Notes: generated from the letters alone by a model not told the origin. Counted from the stretch's first letter, positions 17,042 to 25,527 are shown. The stretch: 29,185 nt of DNA from an uncultured Gemmatimonadota bacterium (GCA_946887295.1 CAMPKP010000025.1:1-29185), one strand, 5' to 3'. Program-made: numbers and translations.

Positions 17042-19197
17042 CCTCGACCCTGCCCGAACTCGCTCCTGACCTCTCGGCCGTGCTCGACAAGCACGCCGAC
17101 CGGCTGGACCTCGATCTCATCGATCGGGCCCTCCGCTTCAGCGCATCCGCGCACCGGGGTCAGAAGCGCATGTCGGGCGAGGATTTCGTCTCCCACAGCA
17201 TCGCCGTGGCTCTCATCCTGGCCGAGCAGCTGCTCGACAGCGCCACGATCTCGGCGGCTCTGCTGCACGACGTGGTCGAGGACTCCGACGTCCGCACCGA
17301 GGACATCGCTCGCGAGTTCGGCGCCGAGATCGCGGGGATCGTGGACGGCCTCACCAAGATCTCCAGCCTCACCTTCCGCTCCTCCGCCGAGGAGCAGGTG
17401 GAGAACTACCGGAAGCTGCTCCTCTCGATCGCCAAGGATGCCCGGGTCATCATCATCAAGTTGGGCGACCGGCTGCACAACATGCGCACGCTGGAGCATC
17501 TGCCCCCCGAGCGCCGCCATCGCATCGCGATGGAGACGCGGGAGATCTACGCCCCGCTGGCGCACCGCTTCGGCATGGCCGGCATCAAGGCGGAGCTGGA
17601 GGATCTCGCGTTCAAGTTCCTCGAGCCGGAGGACTACCGGGACCTGGTGAGCCAGGTGGCCTCGAAGAAGGCGATGCGGGAGCAGACCATCCTGAAGCTC
17701 CGCACGCCGCTGGAACAGGAGCTCAAGCGTGCCGGCATCGAGTGGTTCGAGGTCACCGGCCGGCCCAAGCACCTCTGGTCCATCTTCCAGAAGATGCGGA
17801 AGCGGAACAAGGGCTTCGACGAGATCTACGATCTCATGGCCATCCGGGTCACCGTCCGCACGGTGCCCGAGTGCTATCACGTCCTGGGCGTGATCCACCA
17901 CAACTGGACCCCGATCCAGGAGCGGATCAAGGACTACATCGCGAGTCCCAAGTCGAACGCCTACCAGTCCCTGCACACCACGATCTTCGGGCCGGGAGGC
18001 CAGCTGTTCGAGGTGCAGATCCGCACTCAGGAGATGCATCGCACCGCCGAGTTCGGCATCGCGGCGCACTGGCTGTACAAGCGCGACGGCAAGCCGGACG
18101 AGCTCGACCAGCATCTGGGCTGGTTCCGGCAGCTGCTCGAGCTGCAGCAGGACACTCACAGCCCCGAGGAGTTCCTCGAGTTCCTGAAGGTGGACCTCTA
18201 CCAGGACGAGATCTTCATCTTCACGCCGCAGGGCGACGTGAAGCGGCTGCCCAAGGGGTCCACGCCGATCGACTTCGCCTTCCACGTGCACACCGAGGTG
18301 GGCCTCCGCTGCCAGGGCGCGAAGATCAACGGCCGCATCGCGCCGCTGCACCGGGAGCTCAAGAGCGGAGACACGGTCGAGATCCTCACCAGCCCGTCGG
18401 CCAAGCCGAGCCGGGACTGGCTGAGCCACGTCCGGACGGCCCGCGCGCGCCACAAGATCAAGCAGTGGATCAACCACGAGGAGGAGAAGGTCAGCGTCAC
18501 CCTCGGCAAGGAGATCCTCGCGCGCGAGGTGCGGCGCCGGAGGCTCGACGCCCCCGACGATGCCCGGTTGGCCCGGGCCGCCCAGTCGCTCTCGCTGGCG
18601 GACGGCCGGGGACTCGAGATCGCGGTGGGCCGCGGCGACGTCCCGATCGGACAGGTGATCCGGGCGCTCTATCCCGACCTGCCGAACGACGAGCTGCAGG
18701 AGCCCAAGCCCACGGTGTTCGGCCGCGTCATCGAGCGGATCCGCCTCGGGCGCGGCATCAAGATCCAGGGCGTCGACGGCCTCATGGTGCGTTACGCCCA
18801 GTGCTGCCAGCCGGTGCCGGGCGACTCGGTGGTCGGCTACGTCACTCAGGGCCGGGGCATCTCGATCCACCGCTCCGACTGTCCCAACCTGCTCACGCTG
18901 TCCGCTGAGGAGCGGCGGGTCGAGATCGATTGGCAGGAGAGCCAGGGCGAGTCGTTCTCGGTGCGTCTCGCCGTCACGGGCGAGGACCGCCGCGGTCTCT
19001 ACGCCGACATGATGGAGGCGATCAGCCAGACCGGAACCAACATCCGGGCGGCCGACATCCGTACCCGTGACGGCACCGTGTTCGGCACGATCTTCGTCGA
19101 GGTGGACAACCTCCCCCACCTGGCGAAGGTTCTGAAGGCCGTGCGCCGGGTGAAGGGGGTGAGCGAGATCGAACGGCGGGAGGCGCCCCCGAGCTGA
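17038..19197 (+). CDS. Bifunctional (p)ppGpp synthetase/hydrolase (RSH, Rel/SpoT type)
   Basis: The enzyme makes and degrades the stringent-response alarmone. From the GTG at 17038 it is 719 aa. The hydrolase HD domain has His53 and HDVVED (77-82), both intact, and KLGDRLHNMRT (141-151). The synthetase domain has GRPKHLWSIFQKM (241-253), YDLMAIRV, and RIKD (296-299), the basic RxKD motif of bifunctional enzymes rather than the ExDD of RelA. A TGS domain follows (391-451, IFIFTPQGDVKRLPKGSTP), then the zinc-finger-like RYAQCCQPVPGD (585-596) and a C-terminal ACT domain (640-719). Longer forms from GTG 16903 or ATG 16930 would add an Arg-rich, non-conserved extension and are less likely. It has a long structured leader. 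Confidence 0.94.
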   Translation: MTSTLPELAPDLSAVLDKHADRLDLDLIDRALRFSASAHRGQKRMSGEDFVSHSIAVALILAEQLLDSATISAALLHDVVEDSDVRTEDIAREFGAEIAGIVDGLTKISSLTFRSSAEEQVENYRKLLLSIAKDARVIIIKLGDRLHNMRTLEHLPPERRHRIAMETREIYAPLAHRFGMAGIKAELEDLAFKFLEPEDYRDLVSQVASKKAMREQTILKLRTPLEQELKRAGIEWFEVTGRPKHLWSIFQKMRKRNKGFDEIYDLMAIRVTVRTVPECYHVLGVIHHNWTPIQERIKDYIASPKSNAYQSLHTTIFGPGGQLFEVQIRTQEMHRTAEFGIAAHWLYKRDGKPDELDQHLGWFRQLLELQQDTHSPEEFLEFLKVDLYQDEIFIFTPQGDVKRLPKGSTPIDFAFHVHTEVGLRCQGAKINGRIAPLHRELKSGDTVEILTSPSAKPSRDWLSHVRTARARHKIKQWINHEEEKVSVTLGKEILAREVRRRRLDAPDDARLARAAQSLSLADGRGLEIAVGRGDVPIGQVIRALYPDLPNDELQEPKPTVFGRVIERIRLGRGIKIQGVDGLMVRYAQCCQPVPGDSVVGYVTQGRGISIHRSDCPNLLTLSAEERRVEIDWQESQGESFSVRLAVTGEDRRGLYADMMEAISQTGTNIRAADIRTRDGTVFGTIFVEVDNLPHLAKVLKAVRRVKGVSEIERREAPPS

Positions 19198-19337
19198 CGC
19201 CCGTCTCGCAGGCCGCAGTGGCACACAACCTGCTTTGTTCCTCCGCAGTCCCGATGTAACTCCCTTTCGCGTCAAGACTTTGCTTTCAACCGCGTTCCCG
19301 CCGTGCTGCGTTTTGCGAGAGCACACAGGAGCGAACC

Positions 19338-19865
19338 ATGGGCTCTTCGATGGTGACGATCGGACAGAGCGCGCTCGGAGCCGGGCTGTTCGCCGCGCAG
19401 GCGCTGCAGCCGGGACAGGCGATCCTTCTGCTGAGCGGGGCGGTGCTGAGCCGCGACGAGATCGTCGCGCTGGGGAGCGAACGGTCCTACGCCATCCAGA
19501 TCGGCCCTGACGAGTACCTCGATACCATGCCTCCCGGACGGTACGCCAACCACTCGTGCAATCCGAACGCCGGCATCAAGAACGATCGCGTACTGATGGC
19601 GCTGCGGCCGGTCGCGGCCGGCGAGGAGATCCGCTTCGATTATTCCACCGCGATGGGTCGGGGCCACTGGACTACGGAGTGCCGCTGCGGAGAGCCCTCG
19701 TGCCGGGGGGTGATCCTCGACTTCCATCATCTCCCGCCGATCACGCAGAACCGCTACCTGCAGCTGGGAATCGTGGAGCGTTTCATCGTCGAGCAGGTCC
19801 GGCGCCGCTCACCGGCGCGCCGGGTGGTGCGCCGGACCCGTGTGCTCGGGCAGGTCAGCCTTTGA
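19338..19865 (+). CDS. SET-domain protein (putative protein-lysine methyltransferase)
   Basis: This 175-aa protein is a compact SET domain, the fold of eukaryotic histone lysine methyltransferases, also found in scattered bacteria. It shows GLFAAQALQPGQAIL near the N-terminus, the AdoMet/pseudoknot motif RYANHSCNPN (68-77), and EEIRFDYS (96-103). A post-SET cysteine cluster CRCGEPSCRG follows (Cys115, Cys117, Cys122, likely zinc-binding with Cys74). A basic C-terminal tail (RRRSPARRVVRRTRV) might bind nucleic acid. The ATG at 19338 has AGGAG at 19327-19331 ahead of it. Its stop overlaps the convergent metallopeptidase gene by 11 bases. The substrate is unknown; abundant chromosomal, ribosomal or other proteins are possible. 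Confidence 0.9.
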   Translation: MGSSMVTIGQSALGAGLFAAQALQPGQAILLLSGAVLSRDEIVALGSERSYAIQIGPDEYLDTMPPGRYANHSCNPNAGIKNDRVLMALRPVAAGEEIRFDYSTAMGRGHWTTECRCGEPSCRGVILDFHHLPPITQNRYLQLGIVERFIVEQVRRRSPARRVVRRTRVLGQVSL

Positions 19866-20697
19866 AGGTGTTGCAGTCGTCAGGCTGGCCACTCTGGAGG
19901 CCGCGCCGGAACCACTGCTGACGCTGCTCCGAGGTTCCGTGGGTGAAGGACTCCGGCACCACTCGTCCCCCGCCCATCCGCTGGAGCCGATCGTCTCCCA
20001 CCGCGGCCGCGGCGGCCAGCCCTTCCTCCACATCACCCTGTTCCAGCAGCTGCCGCTGTGCGGTGCTCTGGGCCCAGACCCCGGCGTAGCAATCGGCCTG
20101 CAGCTCCAGCCGGACCGATAGCTGATTGGCCAGGTCCGCCCGCGCGCCCATGGCGCGCCGGACCTCGGACTCGGTGCCGAGGAGGTTCTGCACGTGGTGG
20201 CCGATCTCGTGGGCCAGCACGTAGGCCTGCGCGAAATCGCCCGGGGCCCCGAAGCGCTGCTGCAGCTCCTGGTAGAATCCCAGATCGATGTAGACCTTCT
20301 CGTCGCCGGGGCAATAGAAGGGGCCGCTGGCCGCCTCGGCGAAGCCGCAGGCCGATTGCACCGCGTCCCGGAAGAGCACCAGCTTCGCCGGCCGGAACGT
20401 CGACCCCAGCTTTTCCTGCCACACTTTCTGCGCGTCGTCCAGCACGAAGGAGACGAAGGACACCAGCCGCTCCTCCTCCGGGGTCGTCTCCGCGGGCGGC
20501 CCCCCCGCCGCCTCCGGCGCCGCCTCCACTCCTCCGGCCCCTACGAGCGAAAAGAAATCCCGCTTGAAGACGAGGCTCAGGATCAGCAGGATCACGAGCG
20601 TGCCGGCTCCCATGCCTCCGGCACCACGGATGAAGCGCCCGCCTCCACCTCGACGGTCCTCCACGTTGGCACTGCGGTGCCCCGGGCTCCAGCGCAT
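19855..20697 (-). CDS. YpfJ/KPN_02809-family neutral zinc metallopeptidase
   Basis: The 280-aa protein begins with a Gly/Arg-rich cytoplasmic segment (VEDRRGGGGRFIRG), as is typical of this family, then one membrane helix (about 31-45, GTLVILLILSLVF). The extracytoplasmic domain has the zinc motif HEIGHHVQ (163-170) in AYVLAHEIGHHVQNLLG, a downstream ELQADCYAGVWAQ that supplies the third ligand, and FRPAKLVLFRDAVQSACG with FYCPGDEKVYIDLGFYQEL. The C-terminus FTHGTSEQRQQWFRRGLQSG is also a family mark. An AGGAG site sits 7 bases ahead of the ATG. A TAGCTT box on the minus strand (20730-20735) may be its promoter. The biological role is unknown in the family. Confidence 0.93.
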   Translation of the reverse strand: MRWSPGHRSANVEDRRGGGGRFIRGAGGMGAGTLVILLILSLVFKRDFFSLVGAGGVEAAPEAAGGPPAETTPEEERLVSFVSFVLDDAQKVWQEKLGSTFRPAKLVLFRDAVQSACGFAEAASGPFYCPGDEKVYIDLGFYQELQQRFGAPGDFAQAYVLAHEIGHHVQNLLGTESEVRRAMGARADLANQLSVRLELQADCYAGVWAQSTAQRQLLEQGDVEEGLAAAAAVGDDRLQRMGGGRVVPESFTHGTSEQRQQWFRRGLQSGQPDDCNTFKG

Positions 20698-20729
20698 GTC
20701 GTTCTCCTGATGGAGTGAGAGGTGCCGTA

Positions 20730-20735
20730 AAGCTA
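20730..20735 (-). promoter_or_regulatory. TAGCTT -10-like box for the metallopeptidase gene
   Basis: On the minus strand TAGCTT lies about 32 bases before the ATG, leaving a leader of about 25 bases that includes the AGGAG ribosome site. It matches the TAnnTT pattern of other gene starts here. No -35 is evident. Confidence 0.3.
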
Positions 20736-20817
20736 CCGGTCGGAGGAACGCCCCGCGAGGCTGGGAGAGGGGTGGCTCGCGTGACTCTCATCACCGTGCG
20801 GGGGTGCGCGCCAGGCC

Positions 20818-20823
20818 TAGATT
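20818..20823 (+). promoter_or_regulatory. TAGATT -10-like box for the small LysM gene
   Basis: TAGATT lies 34 bases before the chosen ATG (20858), allowing a short leader with a CCGGAG ribosome site. It fits the TAnnTT pattern seen at other starts in the window. Confidence 0.3.
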
Positions 20824-20857
20824 GGAGGATTACGCGTCCCAACCTCCGGAGAGCGAC

Positions 20858-21103
20858 ATGCCGAATCCCAAGGAGCCTCTTCCCGACTTCTCCAGCGTCC
20901 AGAGCGGTGGATCGTCCACCGCCCCAACCGGCCAGCCGGCCCAGACCTACACGGTGAAGAAGGGTGACAGCCTGTCGAAGATCGCCAAGCGAGTGTACGG
21001 CGATCCGCAACAATGGCACAAGATTCACGAGGCCAATCGCGACATCATCGACAATCCCGACCTCATTCATCCCGGCCAGGTGCTGAAGCTGCCAGGAGCC
21101 TGA
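20858..21103 (+). CDS. Small LysM-domain protein
   Basis: With the ATG at 20858 the protein is 81 aa: a Ser/Pro/Gly-rich N-terminus (MPNPKEPLPDFSSVQSGGSS) and a single LysM domain at about 30-80 (YTVKKGDSLSKIAKRVYGD, QQWHKIHEANRDII, then NPDLIHPGQVLKLP). This resembles the C-terminal LysM of YgaU/XkdP-type proteins. It has no signal peptide. Either it acts in the cytoplasm, or it is exported by another route, so peptidoglycan binding is not certain. The ATG at 20858 is preferred over the upstream frame start at 20804, because CCGGAG precedes it and the upstream residues overlap the promoter-like region. A lipoprotein gene follows after 27 bases. Confidence 0.85.
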   Translation: MPNPKEPLPDFSSVQSGGSSTAPTGQPAQTYTVKKGDSLSKIAKRVYGDPQQWHKIHEANRDIIDNPDLIHPGQVLKLPGA

Positions 21104-21130
21104 GGCCCACCCGTTTCGGAGGAAGCCAAG

Positions 21131-21604
21131 ATGACGCACGTTGCACGCGGACTCGCCGCGGTCGCGCTGCTCGCCGCCGTCGCATGCAAGGGACGGGATG
21201 CCAAGCCCGCCGACGCGGGCACCGAGAGCGGCGCGACCCGGACGGCGCCGGCGGCCGATACCGCCGTCTCGAAGGAGCTGTCGGTATCGGCCGTGATGAT
21301 CGGCAAGCACATCGGCCCGAACAAGCTCATCACCGAGCCGACGTTCCAGTTCGCCCCCGGCGACACGATCTACGTCTCTGTCAGCACCCAGGGGCAGCCG
21401 GAGAGCGCCGACATCACCGCCAAGTGGCGGTTCCAGACCGGCCAGGTGGTGGATTCCTCGACCCAGACCATCAAGCCGTCCGGGTCCGAGAACACCGAGT
21501 TCCACATCGCGAATCCCAAGGGATGGCCGGTCGGGACGTACAACGTGACCATCTACGCCAACGGCGACTCGGTCGAGTCCAAGAACTTCACGGTGAAGAA
21601 GTAG
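21131..21604 (+). CDS. Predicted lipoprotein of unknown function
   Basis: The 157-aa product has the signal MTHVARGLAAVALLAAVAC with Cys19 as the likely lipidated residue (AVAC). An Ala/Thr/Asp-rich linker follows, then a beta-rich domain: FQFAPGDTIYVSVSTQGQP, ADITAKWRFQTGQVVDSS and a final GWPVGTYNVTIYANGDSVES. The last segment resembles the terminal strands of Ig-like or bacterial adhesin-type sandwiches, but no named family was recognised. The ribosome site CGGAGGA lies ahead of the ATG. It sits downstream of the small LysM gene in the same direction and may be cotranscribed with it, suggesting a shared envelope role. Confidence 0.75.
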   Translation: MTHVARGLAAVALLAAVACKGRDAKPADAGTESGATRTAPAADTAVSKELSVSAVMIGKHIGPNKLITEPTFQFAPGDTIYVSVSTQGQPESADITAKWRFQTGQVVDSSTQTIKPSGSENTEFHIANPKGWPVGTYNVTIYANGDSVESKNFTVKK

Positions 21605-21623
21605 CCGTCCCGCCGGCCGGCGT

Positions 21624-21638
21624 TATCTTGGCCGGATG
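21624..21638 (+). promoter_or_regulatory. TATCTT -10-like box giving a probable leaderless EVE-gene start
   Basis: TATCTT (21624-21629) is followed by six bases and the ATG at 21636, the same geometry as at radC. CCGGCC (21613-21618) and GGCCGG (21630-21635) form an inverted repeat around the box, which could also act as an operator or hairpin. Confidence 0.45.
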
Positions 21639-22043
21639 GCACACTGGATCCTGAAGACCGAGCCTTCCGAGTACGGGTTCTCCGATCTGGTACGCGACCG
21701 GCGGACCCGCTGGGAAGGGGTCAGCAACCCCGTCGCCCTCAAGCATCTGCGATCGATGCTCGAGGGCGACGAAGCGCTGATCTACCACACGGGCAACGAA
21801 AAGTCCCTGATCGGCCTGGCGCGGATCGCGAGCGCGCCGTACCCCGACCCCTCGGGGAAGGACCCCCGGCTGGTGGTGGTGGACGTCGAGGCGCGAGGTC
21901 CGCTTCCGCGGCATGTCACGCTCGCCGAGATCAAGGCCGACCCGGCCTTCAAGGACCTCGGCCTGGTGCGGGTCCCCCGGCTCTCGGTCGTCCCGGTCGA
22001 GCGGGCGCAGTGGATTCGGCTCCTCTCGATGGCGGGAGCCTAG
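21636..22043 (+). CDS. EVE-domain protein
   Basis: This 135-aa protein is a single EVE domain of the thymocyte-nuclear-protein-1 type. It has HWILKTEPSEYGFSDL at the start, WEGVSNPVALKHLRSM, DEALIYHTGNEKSLIGLARI and VDVEARGPLPRHVTLAEIKA. The fold belongs to the PUA/YTH superfamily and is thought to read modified bases in RNA or DNA. No fused nuclease or helicase is present, so it is the stand-alone form. The start has no ribosome site but lies six bases after TATCTT. It ends 2 bases from the stop of the convergent oxidoreductase gene, with no terminator between them. Confidence 0.9.
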   Translation: MAHWILKTEPSEYGFSDLVRDRRTRWEGVSNPVALKHLRSMLEGDEALIYHTGNEKSLIGLARIASAPYPDPSGKDPRLVVVDVEARGPLPRHVTLAEIKADPAFKDLGLVRVPRLSVVPVERAQWIRLLSMAGA

Positions 22044-22045
22044 GG

Positions 22046-23428
22046 TCAACTCGAGAAGCCGATCCCCAGACGGTCGAGCAGCCGCAGCATGGCGCTCGGC
22101 CGTTTGCCTTCGTCCACCCGGCGGAGCGCTCGGGTGACACGGTCGACGGCCCAGGAGCGGATCGGCTCGGGCGGGTAGGGAAGCGGCTTGCGCCGCACCA
22201 TGGCGAGGTCGAGCAGGTCGCTGGGACGGTCCAGCGCCAGGTGCGCCAGGATCCGGCCGGCGATGCGGGTGGTTCCGAGCCCGTGGCCGGTATAGCCCAG
22301 CCCGTATGCGACCCGTCCTCCGAGTGCCCGGCCGAAGAACGGTGTGAGCCGTGTGGTGGAGCAGATCGCGCCGCCCCAGGCGTAGGGGAACCGGAGCGAG
22401 GCGAGGGCGGGAAAGTGGCGGCGAAAGCTCATCCGCAGCGCCTCGTAGTGAGCTGGGGAGTGGTCGCAGTCCCGATCCACCCGGTTGGGCGGATAGTAGG
22501 CGGCCTCGCTCGTGCCCCAGAGGATCCGGTCGTCCGCGGTGAGTCGGTAGTAGTTGAAGAAGCTTCGGCCGTCGGTGACACCCTGCCGCCCGCGCCAGCC
22601 GATCGCCTCTCGCTGATCCGGTGCGAGGGGCTCGCTCACGAGGACGTAATCGTAGAGCGGGATGAAGCGGGAGGTGACGGAGGGAAGGATCCTGTGGGTG
22701 TGCGCGCTCGTGGCGAGCACCACCCGCCGGACACGGACCCGCCGCCCCGCGGCCCGCAGCTCGACCTGGGCCCCGGCGCGGCGCAATGACTCCACCCGGG
22801 TGCGCTCGTGGAGCCGAACGCCCAGCCGCTCGGCCTCGCGCCTGAGGCCGTCCACCAGCTTGACCGGGTCGAGGATGCCGCCGCCGCGCACCTGGACACC
22901 GCCGAGATACAACGGCGAGTCGAGCTGCGCGCGGATCTCCTCGCGAGTCAGATAGCGGTGGCCGTCGAGCCCGAGTTGCCGGGCCGTCACCACGGAGCGG
23001 CGGGCGTCCTCGAGCTGCCTCTCGCTGAGCGCCGCGACCAGACGGCCGGTGGGCTCGTAGTCGCAGTCGATGCCGCGATCGCTCAGGTAGGCGATCATCT
23101 CCTCGACGTTGCGCTCGCCCAGGCGGGCGAGCCTCCGCGCCTCGGCCTCCCCGAAATGCTGGATCGCGAGCCCGTGCCCGTGGTCCACCGTCTCGGCGAG
23201 CATGCCGGCGTTCCGGCCGCTGGCGCCGTACGCCGCGGTCTCCTGCTCCAGGATGACCACCGCGGCGTCGGGATCGAGCTCCTTGAGGAAGAGCGCGGTC
23301 CAGAGCCCCGTGAGACCGGCCCCCACGATGGCGACGTCCGCCGTGGTATTTCCCTCGAGCGGGGTGGCGGGAGGCGACGGCCGCCGTGAGAGCCAGTAGC
23401 AGGAGTGCTCGATCGGCGGCGCGGTCAT
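22046..23428 (-). CDS. FAD-dependent amine/amino-acid oxidoreductase (DadA/PuuB/OrdL type)
   Basis: The 460-aa protein is a DAO-family flavoenzyme. The FAD-binding Rossmann motif is DVAIVGAGLTGLWTALFLKE (31-50, GxGxxG at 36-41) with Glu61 at the end of the second strand (VVILEQE), then AYGASGRNAGML, typical of PuuB/OrdL-like enzymes. Later segments are GGILDPVKLVDGLRREAERL, VVLATSAHTHRILPS and the C-terminal FAD site RVAYGLGYTGHGLGTTRIAG. The N-terminal SCYWLSRRPSPP is also usual in gamma-glutamylputrescine oxidase relatives. The true substrate (an amine, sarcosine, or D-amino acid) cannot be read from the sequence and no pathway partner is nearby. The start ATG has a CGAGG site and lies 53 bases from divergent uvrB. 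Confidence 0.88.
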   Translation of the reverse strand: MTAPPIEHSCYWLSRRPSPPATPLEGNTTADVAIVGAGLTGLWTALFLKELDPDAAVVILEQETAAYGASGRNAGMLAETVDHGHGLAIQHFGEAEARRLARLGERNVEEMIAYLSDRGIDCDYEPTGRLVAALSERQLEDARRSVVTARQLGLDGHRYLTREEIRAQLDSPLYLGGVQVRGGGILDPVKLVDGLRREAERLGVRLHERTRVESLRRAGAQVELRAAGRRVRVRRVVLATSAHTHRILPSVTSRFIPLYDYVLVSEPLAPDQREAIGWRGRQGVTDGRSFFNYYRLTADDRILWGTSEAAYYPPNRVDRDCDHSPAHYEALRMSFRRHFPALASLRFPYAWGGAICSTTRLTPFFGRALGGRVAYGLGYTGHGLGTTRIAGRILAHLALDRPSDLLDLAMVRRKPLPYPPEPIRSWAVDRVTRALRRVDEGKRPSAMLRLLDRLGIGFSS

Positions 23429-23466
23429 GACGGCCTCGTTACCCGAATAAACTCCGACAGGGGTGC

Positions 23467-23484
23467 TATATTTATCGGACTATG
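23467..23484 (+). promoter_or_regulatory. TATATT -10-like box just before uvrB
   Basis: TATATT (23467-23472) lies nine bases before the uvrB ATG (23482), in the 53-base gap shared with the divergent oxidoreductase gene. No Shine-Dalgarno is present, so the transcript is probably leaderless or nearly so. No LexA-type box was recognised. Confidence 0.4.
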
Positions 23485-25527
23485 CCCAGTCCCCGCTTCG
23501 AGGTCCAGGCCCCCTTTCAGCCCGCTGGCGATCAGCCCAAGGCTATCGCCGAGCTCACGGCCGGGCTGAAGCGAGGGGACCGGTATCAGACCCTGCTCGG
23601 CGTCACCGGGTCGGGCAAGACCATGACGCTGGCGCACACCATCGCGAACTACGGCAAGCCCACGCTGGTGCTCTCCCACAACAAGACCCTGGCGGCACAG
23701 CTCTACGGCGAGCTGCGCCAGTTTCTGCCGCGGAACGCGGTCGAGTACTTCGTCAGCTACTACGACTACTACCAGCCCGAGGCGTACGTCCCCTCCACCG
23801 ACGTGTACATCGAGAAGGACGCCTCGATCAACCAGGACATCGAGAGCCTCCGGCTCCGTGCCACTTCCAGTCTGATGGAGCGGGACGACGTCGTCATCGT
23901 CGCGACAGTCAGCGCGATCTACGGCCTCGGCGATCCGGTCGAGTACCGGAAGCTGATGGTCACCGTGCGTCAGGGCGAGCAGCGCGGACGCGACGACGTG
24001 CTGGCGGAGCTGGTGCGCATCCAGTACTCCCGGAACGACGTCTCCTTCGAGCAGGGCACCTTCCGGGTCAGGGGCGACTCGGTGGAGATCTTTCCCGCCT
24101 ATGCGGAGCAGGCCATCCGCATCGAGTTCTGGGGCGACATGGTGGAGCGGATCAGCAAGATCAATCCGCTGACCGGCGAGACCATCGCGCAGCTCGAGCA
24201 GTGCGCCATCTACCCGGCCAAGCACTTCGTCACGGAGCGGGCCAAGATCGAGCGGGCGGTGACCCTGATTCGCGCGGAGCTGGCCGAGCGTCTGGCGGAG
24301 CTCAAGGCCGCAGGCAAGCTGCTCGAGGCCCAGCGGCTGGAGTCGCGCACCCAGTTCGACATCGAAATGCTGCTCGAGGTCGGAACCTGCGCGGGCATCG
24401 AGAACTACTCGCGCCCGCTCAGCGGGCGCCGGCCCGGCGAGCGTCCGGCCTGCCTCATCGACTACTTCCCCTCGGACTTCCTGGTCGTGGTGGACGAGTC
24501 GCACGTAAGCTTGCCCCAGATAGGCGGCATGTTCAACGGCGACCGCGCCCGCAAGCTGACCCTGGTGGACTACGGCTTCCGGCTCCCTTCGGCGCTGGAC
24601 AACCGGCCGCTGCAGTTCGACGAGTTCATGGCGCTGGCGCCGCAGATGATCTCGGTCTCGGCGACCCCCGGCGAGTTCGAGCTGGGTCTGTCCGGCGGCG
24701 CGGTCGTGGAGCAGATCATCCGTCCCACCGGTCTGGTGGATCCCGAGGTGGACGTGCGGCCGGTCCGCGGGCAGGTGGACGACCTGCTGAACGAGATCCG
24801 GCTCCGTGAGGCGAAGGGCGAGCGGGTGCTGGTCACCACGCTCACCAAGCGGATGTCCGAGGACCTCACCGACTACCTGCAGCAGGCGGGGGTCCGGGTC
24901 CGCTATCTCCACTCCGACATCGACGCGATCGAGCGGATGGACATCCTGCGCGGGCTCCGGCTGGGCGATTTCGACGTCCTGGTGGGGATCAACCTGCTGC
25001 GGGAGGGTCTCGACCTGCCCGAGGTGTCGCTGGTGGCGATCCTCGATGCCGACCAGGAGGGCTTTCTCCGCTCCGACCGAAGCCTGGTGCAGACCATCGG
25101 CCGCGCCGCGCGGAACGTGAACGGCAGGGCGATACTCTACGCCGACCGGATCACCGGCTCGATGCAGCGGGCGCTCGACGAGATGGACCGCCGTCGCGAG
25201 ATCCAGCGGCGGTTCAACGAAGAGCACGGGATCACGCCGCGCTCGATCGTCAAGTCCATGGAAGAGGTGCGGCTTTCCACCCACGTGGCCGACGCCCGGA
25301 CCGAGAAGCCGGAGCCGAAGCTCGCCATGCAGGAGCGGGTGGACCTGCGCGATCCGGCCAAGCGTGCGGCGATGATTCAGGCGCTGGAGCGTCAGATGCG
25401 CCAGGCCGCTGCCAACCTGGAATTCGAGCTGGCGGCGATGCTCCGCGACCAGGTGAACGAGTTGCGTGCCGTCTCGGCGCCCGACGTCAACCGTGGGGTG
25501 CCCGCGAAGGTGCGCCGGCGGGCGTGA
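23482..25527 (+). CDS. uvrB: Excinuclease ABC subunit B
   Basis: UvrB is the damage-verification helicase of nucleotide excision repair; it is loaded by UvrA and recruits UvrC. The 681-aa protein has Walker A GVTGSGKT (40-47), the beta-hairpin segment [10 protein letters not shown] (93-102) used to probe DNA, and the helicase motif [20 protein letters not shown]. It also has SATPGEFEL, the late motifs [18 protein letters not shown] and [20 protein letters not shown], and the C-terminal UVR domain (from about 630, [20 protein letters not shown]) that contacts UvrC. Length is normal. The ATG lies nine bases after a TATATT box, without a ribosome site. Its stop overlaps the tsaE GTG (GTGA). Confidence 0.97.
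   Translation: MPSPRFEVQAPFQPAGDQPKAIAELTAGLKRGDRYQTLLGVTGSGKTMTLAHTIANYGKPTLVLSHNKTLAAQLYGELRQFLPRNAVEYFVSYYDYYQPEAYVPSTDVYIEKDASINQDIESLRLRATSSLMERDDVVIVATVSAIYGLGDPVEYRKLMVTVRQGEQRGRDDVLAELVRIQYSRNDVSFEQGTFRVRGDSVEIFPAYAEQAIRIEFWGDMVERISKINPLTGETIAQLEQCAIYPAKHFVTERAKIERAVTLIRAELAERLAELKAAGKLLEAQRLESRTQFDIEMLLEVGTCAGIENYSRPLSGRRPGERPACLIDYFPSDFLVVVDESHVSLPQIGGMFNGDRARKLTLVDYGFRLPSALDNRPLQFDEFMALAPQMISVSATPGEFELGLSGGAVVEQIIRPTGLVDPEVDVRPVRGQVDDLLNEIRLREAKGERVLVTTLTKRMSEDLTDYLQQAGVRVRYLHSDIDAIERMDILRGLRLGDFDVLVGINLLREGLDLPEVSLVAILDADQEGFLRSDRSLVQTIGRAARNVNGRAILYADRITGSMQRALDEMDRRREIQRRFNEEHGITPRSIVKSMEEVRLSTHVADARTEKPEPKLAMQERVDLRDPAKRAAMIQALERQMRQAAANLEFELAAMLRDQVNELRAVSAPDVNRGVPAKVRRRA

Noticed and set aside
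16915..19326. Long open frame antisense to the RSH gene (about 803 codons)
   Set aside because: Same mirror effect of GC-rich codons; no motif, and the sense gene has all catalytic residues.
23429..23481. SOS/LexA box before uvrB
   Set aside because: Neither CTGT-N8-ACAG nor the CGAAC-N4-GTTCG type was found in the gap; control by DNA damage cannot be claimed.
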